A stretch of DNA of 13,511 nt from Cyanobacteria bacterium UBA11370 (lineage in GTDB: Bacteria; Cyanobacteriota; Cyanobacteriia; Cyanobacteriales; Coleofasciculaceae): NCBI GenBank assembly GCA_003486645.1, contig DNGI01000379.1, positions 1-13,511 of the forward strand. Reading direction: 5' to 3'. Below, piece by piece: positions 6,730 through 13,511 of the stretch (positions are counted from its first letter, which is position 1; every line of letters begins with the position of its first letter). The position numbers and the translations under genes were made by a program. The notes under the pieces are model-generated. The model had not been told where the DNA came from. It searched no databases and was given only the letters and a program-made list of their open reading frames with translations.

Positions 6730-9090
6730 TTACAACAAAGGAGCATCTTGATTATTTGCCTCTAGAGTCGTTTCAAACCCCCGATTCGGTGTCCACTGAA
6801 TTGCCCCATCTCGTCCAGTCCAATAGAGAGGAATCTTTTCCTGTTGTAGCAGTTTCACCGCTTCTGAATCCACGATATCTGATGAAGCGATCGCTACTTC
6901 TGGTTTCAATACTTTAACTAATTCGGGTATTAACGGTTCTCCAGACCACCATAATACTTGAGGGCGGGGGAGATTCGGAATTTTGGCTAATTGTTGTTGT
7001 TCATCGGGTTTAATATCGCCTAACAGTAACCACGCCTGATCTTTAATTTGAAATTGCAATAAAACTGGGGTAGGATTAATAAATTCAATGTTAGTTGAAC
7101 CAACGGGTAAGCGTTGACCTGCGGACACCACTTGATAGGTTCCCTTCTGAGATTGTACAGCGGTAGCAATTGCCAATCGTGACGCTGCACCATATTCCCC
7201 TTGAGTCTCGGCGGGTGTGGGGTCGGACGTGGCAAAATCGTAAAAGGTTCTAATTGGTAAACTTTCTAAAATGGGTACCCACCCACTTCTCAGGCGAGGT
7301 TCTGAATCAACGCCTACCGCCCAATCAATTTGATTCACGCCCTGTTGTTGCAGAAAAGGCAGTACAGTAAAGGTAGCAGTATCTGCTTCTCCACTATTCA
7401 TTAAGGTGACTTGCCCTCGCTCTTGAATCACCAAAACCTGCTCTTGATCCGTGCCTAATACTGTTACTTGAAACTGTTCGAGTTTGGTTTGCCAAATCGG
7501 AAGCACAATCACACTCACAGCCGCAAAACCCAAAAGCCACCAAGGTTTTCTGAGTTTGGTACTAATCCCAATTAAACCAATTAACCCATATAAAAGCAGT
7601 AATTGGGTGAGGGAAATTGTACCGACGGCGACGGAACTTCCTGGTAAGGCGTTGAAAAATTGGACTAGCTCGATTAATAATTGGGTGGGATAATAGAGTA
7701 ACCACGCTAACGCACTGCCTGCAACGGGTGAAATGACAGCAGCTAAGGCACTGATGAAACTACCGAGACTAATTAAGGCAATGAAAGGCGCAGTGAGGAC
7801 ATTCGCAGCAATGCTGTAGGGCGCTACCATGCCAAAGATGTAAAGTTGTAGGGGTAACGTCCACAAACTAGCGGCAAGGGGAATCGCTATTAAGGATGCG
7901 ATCGCTCCTGGCAACCAGTCTAATTGTTTCATTAACGGTGGCACTGTGACTAGCAATCCCAACGTGGCTAAGAAGCTTAATTGAAAGCCTAAATCCCAAA
8001 TCCACAAGGGATTAATAATCAGCAAAAGGGTTGCGGCGACTAACAGAGAACCCAAGGGTTTCACCTTCCGCTGGGTGACTAGGGCAATTAATGCCCCAAA
8101 CCCCATAATAGCGGCTCGGATTACCGACGGTTGCAATCCTGTCAAACAAACAAAAATAATTAAGGCGATCGTCCCTAATACTAACTGGGCTTTTGCCCCA
8201 AAACGCCGAGTTAGTAAAATAATCACGCCCAAAAGCAACGAGGTTTGAGTCCCAGACGCGGCTAAGGCGTGAGCCAATCCTGCCCCAATAAACGGATCGC
8301 GGATATCATAAGGAATATCTACCGCCCGATTCCCTAAAACCATTGAACTGACTAATTGCCCAACTGGACTCCCCAACCATTGCAGTTGAGAACGGGTGAT
8401 GCGCTGCTGGATTACCCACCATCCCCATGTTGGTTTTGCGTCTTCGTCTAACCCGGTGACTTGCCGTCCACTTAAACCCGCAAACGCGCCTTCTTTTGCC
8501 AAATACGCGGCAAAATCGAAGGTTCCGGGATTAGCAACGGGTTTGGGTTTGTATAAAACACCTGTTACGGCAATCGTTTCACCGGGATAAATTCCTGTGG
8601 CTTGGAGTAGGGGCACGGTGACATATAATTTCCCTGTTACACCCTCACTAATTGCCCCTTTATTACTGCGGCTTTCGACCTCATTTAACTGCTTTGCGGC
8701 TAACCAAAATTGTCCCTTTGCGGAACGGGTGAGGCGGGGCATGGTTTCCACCCTACCTTGAACAGTAACAACTTGTCCCTGTTCTGTGCCATTATTCGAG
8801 GGCACAAATTTACTGATATCATTACTAGTAGGTTGGGGAACTCGTGCTTGGCAATAAATAATCGCTAACGCCGCCACAATTCCAGCCACTAACCATAATC
8901 TAGGTTTTGGCCCAGTTCGCCACAAGCGAGGCATGGCGATCGCTGCCACAACCCCTAGCCCGACTGCACCCAGAACCAGTACACTATACTCCTGCCAGGG
9001 AACAGTACGAGTCGGTAAGCCCACCATTGCTGTAGAGAGGAGGGCGATAATATAAGCCAGACTCAATAGTGTACCACTAGCAGGATTCAT
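6730..9090 (-). CDS. comEC: ComEC/Rec2 family DNA-uptake channel protein
   Basis: A 786-residue polytopic membrane protein, the predicted inner-membrane channel that passes single-stranded DNA into the cytoplasm during natural transformation. Two to three N-terminal helices (~1-80) precede the DUF4131/OB-like soluble region (~105-215, ending NPGTFDFAAYLAKEGAFAGL). The Competence domain follows, with GLAHALAASG at 271-280, PSVIRAAIMG at 321-330 and GFQLSFLATLG at 368-378, and helices to about 533. Residues ~535-786 align in position with the metallo-beta-lactamase domain, but the HxHxDH metal motif is not visible (DWAVGVDSEPR stands in its place). The ATG at 9090 is the first start after an in-frame TGA and has no Shine-Dalgarno sequence. 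It overlaps the stop of a leader ORF as TAATG. DUF4079 and GT39 genes lie upstream on the same strand. Confidence 0.94.
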   Translation of the reverse strand: MNPASGTLLSLAYIIALLSTAMVGLPTRTVPWQEYSVLVLGAVGLGVVAAIAMPRLWRTGPKPRLWLVAGIVAALAIIYCQARVPQPTSNDISKFVPSNNGTEQGQVVTVQGRVETMPRLTRSAKGQFWLAAKQLNEVESRSNKGAISEGVTGKLYVTVPLLQATGIYPGETIAVTGVLYKPKPVANPGTFDFAAYLAKEGAFAGLSGRQVTGLDEDAKPTWGWWVIQQRITRSQLQWLGSPVGQLVSSMVLGNRAVDIPYDIRDPFIGAGLAHALAASGTQTSLLLGVIILLTRRFGAKAQLVLGTIALIIFVCLTGLQPSVIRAAIMGFGALIALVTQRKVKPLGSLLVAATLLLIINPLWIWDLGFQLSFLATLGLLVTVPPLMKQLDWLPGAIASLIAIPLAASLWTLPLQLYIFGMVAPYSIAANVLTAPFIALISLGSFISALAAVISPVAGSALAWLLYYPTQLLIELVQFFNALPGSSVAVGTISLTQLLLLYGLIGLIGISTKLRKPWWLLGFAAVSVIVLPIWQTKLEQFQVTVLGTDQEQVLVIQERGQVTLMNSGEADTATFTVLPFLQQQGVNQIDWAVGVDSEPRLRSGWVPILESLPIRTFYDFATSDPTPAETQGEYGAASRLAIATAVQSQKGTYQVVSAGQRLPVGSTNIEFINPTPVLLQFQIKDQAWLLLGDIKPDEQQQLAKIPNLPRPQVLWWSGEPLIPELVKVLKPEVAIASSDIVDSEAVKLLQQEKIPLYWTGRDGAIQWTPNRGFETTLEANNQDAPLL

Positions 9091-9164
9091 TAGACCATTT
9101 TGGATTTTGGATTTTGGATTTTGGATTGGGGAAGACCTACTGTGTCAGAGTTTGAGTCATTCAT
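9090..9164 (-). CDS. Putative 24-residue leader ORF upstream of comEC
   Basis: The ATG at 9164 has a strong AGAAAGG ribosome binding site (9171-9177) six bases upstream. The frame runs 24 codons (beginning MNDSNSDTVG) through the ATTTTGG heptamer tract. Its TAA stop shares one base with the comEC ATG (TAATG). comEC itself lacks a Shine-Dalgarno sequence, so terminating ribosomes may reinitiate on comEC. The peptide after residue 12 is low-complexity and encoded by the repeat, so the act of translation rather than the peptide is the likely function. This is a structural inference from sequence; alternatively it is chance. Confidence 0.4.
   Translation of the reverse strand: MNDSNSDTVGLPQSKIQNPKSKMV
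9097..9131. repeat. Heptameric short tandem repeat (ATTTTGG x4 plus ATTGGGG)
   Basis: Four perfect ATTTTGG units (9097-9124) are followed by one ATTGGGG variant. On the comEC strand they read CCCCAAT then four CCAAAAT. CCCCA(A/G)T-type heptamers are the known short tandemly repeated repetitive (STRR) class of filamentous cyanobacteria. The tract ends 6 bp before the comEC start codon. Confidence 0.85.
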
Positions 9165-9191
9165 AGGCAACCTTTCTTGTTTAAATTAGGA

Positions 9192-9671
9192 TTAGATCGC
9201 CAAGCCTAGCTTTAAACCCAACATGGCATGGAGAAACAGCAAACATAACGCTGTACTCCCTAAATAAGCATGAACGGTTCGCAGTGTGGCTTTATTCCCG
9301 CCAAATTGAGTCAGTGCGATTAAACCATTGGTCGCTAACAAAATCAAGATAGTTGATCCTGTCCAAAAATGAGGGCTTTCGAGAATTGGTTGGTGCTGCA
9401 TGACGAGGGATAATACACCACCCGTGTACCCCAGGGCAAGGAACAGAAACATCCACGGTGCTAATTTACGGTGATCCGAGCGACTTTTACTCGCCGCATC
9501 TTGATCCGTTAATACTCGTCCCCGCCATCCCGCTAACCCGATAAAGCTACCCATAACAAATACGACAATTGCCATCATCAAAGGATGTCCCCAATGCACA
9601 ATCGGTTCGGGTAATCCGAGATTACGAAATTGATTGGCAATGGGTTCTAACCATTCACTCACATTTTCCAC
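9192..9671 (-). CDS. DUF4079 integral membrane protein
   Basis: A 159-residue protein with four clear hydrophobic helices at about 29-47, 71-90, 101-121 and 134-157. Histidines sit at or near helix ends: H26 and H29 (VHWGHP), H67 (DHRK), H93 (QHQP), H101 (HFWTG), H134 (VHAYLG) and H148 (LHAMLG). This layout resembles small b-type-haem membrane proteins and fits the DUF4079 family of cyanobacteria and plastids, whose function is unassigned; haem binding is inference. The start is a GTG with a GGGAG ribosome binding site (9679-9684) eight bases upstream; a second in-frame GTG lies at 9662. It is transcribed in the same direction as comEC (~100 nt downstream) and the glycosyltransferase (~100 nt upstream), and the spacing is wide enough for separate promoters. 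Confidence 0.83.
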   Translation of the reverse strand: MENVSEWLEPIANQFRNLGLPEPIVHWGHPLMMAIVVFVMGSFIGLAGWRGRVLTDQDAASKSRSDHRKLAPWMFLFLALGYTGGVLSLVMQHQPILESPHFWTGSTILILLATNGLIALTQFGGNKATLRTVHAYLGSTALCLLFLHAMLGLKLGLAI

Positions 9672-9710
9672 TAATTGACTCCCTGTTAACTGAGTTGTTG
9701 ATGTGATCCA

Positions 9711-9734
9711 GTAAACTCAATTTACTTGAGTGTT
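9711..9734 (-). terminator. Weak hairpin after the glycosyltransferase gene
   Basis: ACTCAA (9715-9720) pairs with TTGAGT (9726-9731) around TTTAC, with flanking AAA/TTT extending the stem through a bulge. It begins ~40 nt past the stop at 9771. The stem is AT-rich without a clear T-run, so it may be a weak terminator or nothing. Confidence 0.25.
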
Positions 9735-9770
9735 TAACGTTTACAATAGTATTCCTTACTGATTATATGC

Positions 9771-11330
9771 CTATTTTTCCACCTTCAACAACCAAGATTT
9801 AGAGGCAGGTTCTTCTTCGATCTTTAAATTAGTATTTTTGTCAAACCGACGTTGCAATCGCTCAGAAGGTCGATAAACAAATACACTATTAAAATGATTG
9901 GGAATATCTGGAACTTTCGGTTTGGTTAATAATTGCAGGTGAACGTCGGGTTTTAACAGATGAGAGAGAGAGAATACTATACCCGGAATTTGGTCAGTGA
10001 TGACAAGGGGACGTTCCGCTTGATTAATCACTTGGGCTACTTGAGGATTATACTGACTTTTGCTTCTGCTTTTATGCCACCAAACGGGGAATTGAGAACT
10101 AACTGCACAGGAAACAATACCGCAAAAGAAAAGAGCGATCGCGCCATACTGCCATCGCGTTACAATTATTTTATCTAACTTGGTTGCGGTAATTTTTGTG
10201 GCAATTAAATAGGAAACGGCAATCTGAATCCCTAAATAACAGGGAATCGCATAGCGCGTAATTGTAGAACGCCGTCCGCCTAAAATTAAATCGGGTGCAA
10301 TCAGTGCAGTTCCCGTCACTCCAATTAGCGTAATAATTAATAGCCAAGTGTCTAAAGGTGTTTTACGATAAAGATAATAAAGGGCATATCCGGCTAAGAA
10401 AGCACTGAGATAGTGAAGCGGACTAAAGGGACTGATGCCTTGATTAACATCAACGAAAATACGACTCAAATTCAAACCCCAAAATAAAGGTAAAAATCCT
10501 TCTCGACTGGAATTAACCGAGGCTGTGTTTTCCACAAACTTGGAAAAATGTTGAATAACTATCACTAACCAAGGGACAAATAATACCAGTCCGAATAAGG
10601 AAGACAGTAAATAAGCAACTAACCCTTTACTCCAGCGCCACCCTTGGGTGATTAAGATATAAATGCCATGTCCTATCGAGACAAATGCAGAAAATGGGTG
10701 AGTGTAAAGTCCTAAAGCAACACTAATTCCATAAACTCCCCAATTGAGTAAACGTTTAACTCGTATTGCCCGCAAAAATGCTGCACAAGAGACTAAAATA
10801 GTCACTGTCCACAGACTATATTCTCGCGCTTCTTGGGCATATAAAACATGAAACGGAGAAATAGCAATTAAGCCAACAGCGATGATACTAACTACGGAGG
10901 ATTGGAAGAGTTCGAGGCATAACCAATACATGCAAGGGAGTGCTAACAAGCTGATTAAAGCAGATAAGAATCGGATACTAACGATTGAATTACTAAAGAG
11001 TTGTAACCAGAACCGTGCAATTAGATAATAGAGGGGTGAATGTTCCGGATTGCCAGCTAGGGCATTCAGGGTATGATTAAAATCTTTGGTAGGATTGGGA
11101 TATTGGTAGCGTTTTAACAAATCTCCCACACTAATAATACCCGCATCGAAAACCTCTTGCACAACCTCTGTCTGCGTATAACCCGATATTCGCATGGAAG
11201 TCATCGTTTCGTCATACCAGTAAACCTTGCGATCCAGGTTATAAAAGCGAAAAAATAATCCTAAAACTAAAACAATAATAATACAATTTCGCCACCACCT
11301 TGAGTTCAATTTATAGTTTCCTAGTAACAT
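9771..11330 (-). CDS. GT39/ArnT-like membrane glycosyltransferase (GT-C fold)
   Basis: A 519-residue polytopic protein. An N-terminal helix (~14-30) leads to FRFYNLDRKVYWYDETMTSMR, with the Asp-Glu pair D40/E41 in the first extracytoplasmic loop, where GT-C enzymes hold the catalytic acid. HSPLYYLIARFW (97-108) and SPFHVLYAQEAREYSLW (158-174) are typical of the dolichyl-phosphate-mannose mannosyltransferase / ArnT (PMT_2) superfamily. About ten to twelve helices run to ~410, and a soluble C-terminal part (~420-519) closes it. Such enzymes transfer a sugar from a polyprenyl-phosphate donor to a lipid, protein or polysaccharide at the outer face of the membrane; donor and acceptor are unknown here. 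A strong GAGGAAAG ribosome binding site precedes the ATG, and a TATAAT promoter candidate lies at 11393-11398. Confidence 0.86.
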   Translation of the reverse strand: MLLGNYKLNSRWWRNCIIIVLVLGLFFRFYNLDRKVYWYDETMTSMRISGYTQTEVVQEVFDAGIISVGDLLKRYQYPNPTKDFNHTLNALAGNPEHSPLYYLIARFWLQLFSNSIVSIRFLSALISLLALPCMYWLCLELFQSSVVSIIAVGLIAISPFHVLYAQEAREYSLWTVTILVSCAAFLRAIRVKRLLNWGVYGISVALGLYTHPFSAFVSIGHGIYILITQGWRWSKGLVAYLLSSLFGLVLFVPWLVIVIQHFSKFVENTASVNSSREGFLPLFWGLNLSRIFVDVNQGISPFSPLHYLSAFLAGYALYYLYRKTPLDTWLLIITLIGVTGTALIAPDLILGGRRSTITRYAIPCYLGIQIAVSYLIATKITATKLDKIIVTRWQYGAIALFFCGIVSCAVSSQFPVWWHKSRSKSQYNPQVAQVINQAERPLVITDQIPGIVFSLSHLLKPDVHLQLLTKPKVPDIPNHFNSVFVYRPSERLQRRFDKNTNLKIEEEPASKSWLLKVEK

Positions 11331-11392
11331 TCTTTCCTCATTTTGAACGTTTGTAACGGGTGCAATTCGTGGATGGCTAAAAAACGATAGGA

Positions 11393-11420
11393 ATTATAAA
11401 AAGACAATGACAAAAAGCAA
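11393..11420 (-). promoter_or_regulatory. Candidate sigma-70-type promoter for the glycosyltransferase gene
   Basis: On the minus strand, TTGCTT (11415-11420) and a perfect TATAAT (11393-11398) are 16 nt apart. A start point near 11386 would give a leader of about 55 nt ending in the GAGGAAAG ribosome binding site. The -35 box matches consensus only in TTG. Confidence 0.42.
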
Positions 11421-11619
11421 AAAACAGCATGAACCTAGAAAAAAATCACAGCCGAGACAACAAACAATGAAAAAACAAAACGAATATCTACAAAACCCAG
11501 ATGAAGAAATGGAAAGCCTAGGATGGATAAGTTCTGATACCCAGTTGCGGTCAAAGATAGTAGATAGGAAAGACTTGGAGGACAAGGGGGACAAGGGGGA
11601 AAGAAAGTACTACCTATGA
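11407..11619 (+). CDS. Doubtful 70-residue hypothetical protein
   Basis: Starts MTKSKKQHEPRKKS and is very rich in Lys, Gln, Arg and Glu for ~35 residues; MESLGWISSDTQLRSKIV follows, then a tail read from a repeated GACAAGGGGG tract. There is no hydrophobic core or known motif, and only a weak AAAAAG precedes the ATG. It overlaps the candidate promoter region of the divergent glycosyltransferase gene. Its stop overlaps the start of a second tiny ORF as ATGA, which is the only positive sign beyond length. It could equally be non-coding. Confidence 0.25.
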   Translation: MTKSKKQHEPRKKSQPRQQTMKKQNEYLQNPDEEMESLGWISSDTQLRSKIVDRKDLEDKGDKGERKYYL

Positions 11620-11702
11620 ACGCAACTTGGTATGAGTCAATCCAGGCAGAATCGCTAAATGACGCTGAGGAAAAATTACGGGCTAGAACTGACGGGTATT
11701 GA
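11616..11702 (+). CDS. Doubtful 28-residue ORF in ATGA overlap with the preceding ORF
   Basis: Reads MNATWYESIQAESLND then AEEKLRARTDGY and stops. The first residues look protein-like (amphipathic helix with aromatic cap). A GAAAGAAAG tract lies ~8 nt upstream of the ATG. The 4-nt ATGA overlap with the upstream ORF is typical of coupled genes, or the two may be one frameshifted gene. No family is recognised. Confidence 0.2.
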   Translation: MNATWYESIQAESLNDAEEKLRARTDGY

Positions 11703-11760
11703 GCCGTTCGACTCAAACTATTTTACCCGAAGCCCCTCCAGCCGAATGCACTAAATTCAA

Positions 11761-11831
11761 TAGACCTCTCCAAAAAAGAATCTCAAACCCTTATCCTGTC
11801 TAAGGGAAAACCTAATTTCTGGAGATGTCTA
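11761..11831 (-). terminator. Nested inverted repeats downstream of the SDR gene
   Basis: Outer arms TAGACCTCTCCA (11761-11772) and TGGAGATGTCTA (11820-11831) are complementary at 11 of 12 positions. An inner hairpin CCCTTA (11788-11793) / TAAGGG (11801-11806) lies between. It sits 20 nt beyond the stop of the minus-strand SDR gene, so it may end that transcript, or it may be a small mobile palindrome, given that GGAGATGTCTAATGCA looks like a dispersed motif. Confidence 0.4.
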
Positions 11832-11850
11832 ATGCACAACAACTTAAAAA

Positions 11851-12510
11851 TCAGCCAACACTGGCAAACAATTCTTGCCAACTAATATCACTAGCCTCTG
11901 GACGAGCAACCACTTCTACTATTTTATTGTGAGCCTCTGATTGTAGGAGTGCCTCTACACAAACTTGTGCCACCTTCGTCCGAGGAATACTCCCATCAAA
12001 CAACGTATCTGCTGATGACATCACAACCGGGTCTGGATTATCTTCATTTTTAAGACCACCGGGTCGCACAATTGTATAAGTTAAACCACTCTTTTGGAGA
12101 TAGTCCTCTGCTTGTTTCTTCCACACCAGAATTAGCCAAAATAGATTAAGGGGATGAAATAATTGGGATACACATAAGGACGATACCAGGACAAACTGCT
12201 CAATTCCCTTAGCCTTGGCGATATCCACCAGATTTTTCGTGCCTTCATAGTCTACTGTGTAGGGACCCGTGGGATCAAAGCTAGGGCTAGCACCCGTCGC
12301 ACACAGGAGTACGGTACTATCACCAATAGCACTATCAAGACTATTGGGGTTCAACACATCCCCTACCACTAATTCCGCCTCGGGTGGTAATAATTCTTTA
12401 CCTGTCTCCAAGTTACGCACCAAAGCGCGGACAGGAATATTGCGCTTGACGAGTTCTTTGACAATGCGCCGTCCCGTTTGACCTGTTGCTCCAGCGACAA
12501 ATGCTTTCAT
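11851..12510 (-). CDS. NAD(P)-binding atypical SDR (NmrA/Ycf39-like family)
   Basis: Codes for about 219 residues from the ATG at 12510. The GATGQTG dinucleotide-binding loop then falls at residues 7-13, as usual for the family, and GGGGAAA upstream serves as ribosome binding site; a TTG at 12525 would add five residues but is less likely. VRALVR (27-32) suggests phosphate contacts for NADP(H), GDV is at 55-57, VSS at about 116, and VRPGGL follows the YTI strand. The classical YxxxK catalytic pair is not evident (VWKKQAEDYL instead), as in atypical SDRs of the NmrA/SDR_a5 group related to plant At5g02240-like and Tic62 proteins. These bind nucleotide and often act as redox sensors or chaperone partners; the substrate is unknown. 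The protein is much shorter than Ycf39 (~320). It is divergent from the DUF1997 gene. Confidence 0.88.
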   Translation of the reverse strand: MKAFVAGATGQTGRRIVKELVKRNIPVRALVRNLETGKELLPPEAELVVGDVLNPNSLDSAIGDSTVLLCATGASPSFDPTGPYTVDYEGTKNLVDIAKAKGIEQFVLVSSLCVSQLFHPLNLFWLILVWKKQAEDYLQKSGLTYTIVRPGGLKNEDNPDPVVMSSADTLFDGSIPRTKVAQVCVEALLQSEAHNKIVEVVARPEASDISWQELFASVG

Positions 12511-12748
12511 TGCAGATTTCCCCAAAGTACCCTAGTTAACTCCGAACTTCACACGCTATGCTGAGGGAGCAACACAGTTTCTGGTTAAACTGTAAACCCC
12601 CACTCTACCAATTGTATGAAGTTTAGATGAACATTCTAAATATGTACTGCTCTTTACCGTAAAAAAAGTAAAACTAGAGTGAGAATGAACAACCATCAGT
12701 GGGAATCTTAGAGATAGGCAGCACCCTAACCGACATCGTGGAGCAAAT
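12511..12748. promoter_or_regulatory. Divergent intergenic region of SDR and DUF1997 genes
   Basis: This ~240-nt spacer must hold promoters for both flanking genes. A short inverted repeat TTTAGA-N7-TCTAAA (12622-12640) is a possible operator. A poor TTTACC (12653-12658) - N16 - TAGAGT (12675-12680) pair faces the DUF1997 gene. None of these is strong. Confidence 0.3.
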
Positions 12749-13480
12749 ATGCATTCACAAGTGACTAACAAGCAACGCATCGAAATCGAGTATGTGCAGT
12801 TGAGTGACTTATCCAGTTTGACAGAAACCGACTCTGTAGTGACTCAGAACTCGCACCAAACCAGTGAGTTTACTCAGTTTGACGGTCATTTTCAAGGGTT
12901 TATGGATATGTTAGCCGAACCGGAGCAGGTTATGGCTTACCTTGATACTCATCAGCACTGGTTTCGTCGCTGCGCCCACCCCATGAAAGCCGAACCGATT
13001 GGTGCAAATGGCTATGCTATAGTGATTGGGCGCTTTGGCTCGTCTGGCTACGAGGTTGAACCGAAAATCGGTTTAGAACTTTTGCCTCGAAATGATGGAG
13101 TCTATCGCATTCAAACGATCCCCGTTCCTGATTATATCCCCCCAGGGTATGATGTTGATTTCCAAGCCTCTCAATGGTTTATTCCTGTACCCATCAGCGA
13201 GTATTTTTCAGACCAAACCCCTGACGGTCTCCAGCTACCTCCCACCCTTACCCGCATCGAATGGGAACTTGACCTGAAGGTTGCCATGAAGTTTCCGAAG
13301 TTTATCCACAAGCTACCTCAATCCTTCATTCAGAGTACAGGCGATCGCCTTTTAGCTCAAATCGTGCGCCAAGTTTCCCGCCGCTTGAGTGCTAAAGTAC
13401 AAGCAGACTTTCACAATAGCTTGGGGATAACCCTACCGAAAAAAATGAGGGGTCGTTCAGTCTCTATTCTGCCCCGTTAA
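12749..13480 (+). CDS. DUF1997 family protein
   Basis: A 243-residue soluble protein without signal peptide. A variable polar N-terminus (1-45) is followed by a conserved core: EPEQVMAYLDTHQHWFRRCA (57-76), HPMKAEPIGANGYAIVIGRFG (about 77-97) and SGYEVEPKIGLELLP (99-113). A beta-rich stretch of alternating hydrophobics follows (IEWELDLKV, with MKFPKFI just after), then a C-terminal helix with RLLAQIVRQVSRRLSAKVQADF. This is the layout of DUF1997, shared by cyanobacteria and plant chloroplasts and without an assigned biochemical role; the strand-helix order suggests a lipid- or ligand-binding START-like fold, which is inference. GGAG (12740-12743) precedes the ATG by five bases. A HIP1 octamer lies near 13341-13348. 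The gene appears intact. Confidence 0.85.
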   Translation: MHSQVTNKQRIEIEYVQLSDLSSLTETDSVVTQNSHQTSEFTQFDGHFQGFMDMLAEPEQVMAYLDTHQHWFRRCAHPMKAEPIGANGYAIVIGRFGSSGYEVEPKIGLELLPRNDGVYRIQTIPVPDYIPPGYDVDFQASQWFIPVPISEYFSDQTPDGLQLPPTLTRIEWELDLKVAMKFPKFIHKLPQSFIQSTGDRLLAQIVRQVSRRLSAKVQADFHNSLGITLPKKMRGRSVSILPR

Positions 13481-13511
13481 TTCCCCATCATCACACCTCC
13501 CCCCCTCCCCC

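Noticed and set aside
11435..11716. Minus-strand 93-codon ORF
   Set aside because: Phe/Ser/Pro-rich complement of the GACAAGGGGG repeats and A-rich plus strand; no plausible domain.
12511..12525. TTG start extending the SDR protein by five residues
   Set aside because: The GGGGAAA in this stretch works as ribosome binding site for the ATG at 12510, and the family normally begins two to six residues before the GxxGxxG loop.
12556..12780. Minus-strand 74-codon ORF in the divergent spacer
   Set aside because: Cys/Ser-rich, covers the promoter region and overlaps the start of the DUF1997 gene; no ribosome binding site.

Overview
The window is chromosomal DNA from a cyanobacterium, most likely a filamentous one. 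The evidence is chlorophyll synthase (ChlG), several families largely restricted to cyanobacteria and plastids (DUF2862, Get3d with an alpha-crystallin tail, DUF4079, DUF1997, XisH), many HIP1 octamers (GCGATCGC), and families of palindromic and heptameric repeats familiar from filamentous cyanobacteria. Genus cannot be fixed from the sequence alone.

Layout. (1) 85-3334, plus strand: a compact cluster of a DUF2862 small protein, a Get3d-type ATPase, a membrane-anchored polysaccharide deacetylase and chlG. The first three genes are 7-30 nt apart; chlG follows after 69 nt and may have its own promoter. (2) 3426-3512, minus strand: tRNA-Ser(CGA). (3) 3513-3810: repeat-rich spacer. (4) 3811-5507, minus strand: a decayed locus in which the 5' half of a xisH gene is fused to the Roc tail and COR domain of a ROCO protein, which is then joined out of frame to the C-terminal tail of a TIR domain. 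It reads as a TIR-ROCO gene that suffered two internal deletions. (5) 5511-6135: spacer with a ~218-bp inverted-repeat element and a perfect 15-bp hairpin. (6) 6136-6519, plus strand: a small acidic antitoxin-like protein. (7) 6591-6684: composite palindromic repeat. (8) 6730-11330, minus strand: comEC (DNA-uptake channel), a DUF4079 membrane protein and a GT39-like glycosyltransferase. comEC is preceded by a short leader ORF that has the good ribosome binding site, runs through four ATTTTGG heptamers, and ends in a TAATG overlap with the comEC start. (9) 11407-11702, plus strand: two tiny overlapping ORFs of doubtful status. (10) 11851-12510, minus strand: an NAD(P)-binding atypical SDR, divergent from a DUF1997 gene (12749-13480, plus strand).

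Functionally, the left block links a soluble targeting/chaperone-type ATPase with the enzyme that completes chlorophyll; the deacetylase between them looks like a later, AT-rich arrival. The middle is a graveyard of conflict- or signalling-type genes and mobile repeats. The right block holds competence, envelope glycosylation and photosynthesis-lineage genes without an obvious shared pathway. No intact new multi-gene system was found. The most testable novelties are the comEC leader with its repeat-tuned reading frame, the double-deletion TIR-ROCO remnant, and the 218-bp inverted-repeat element.
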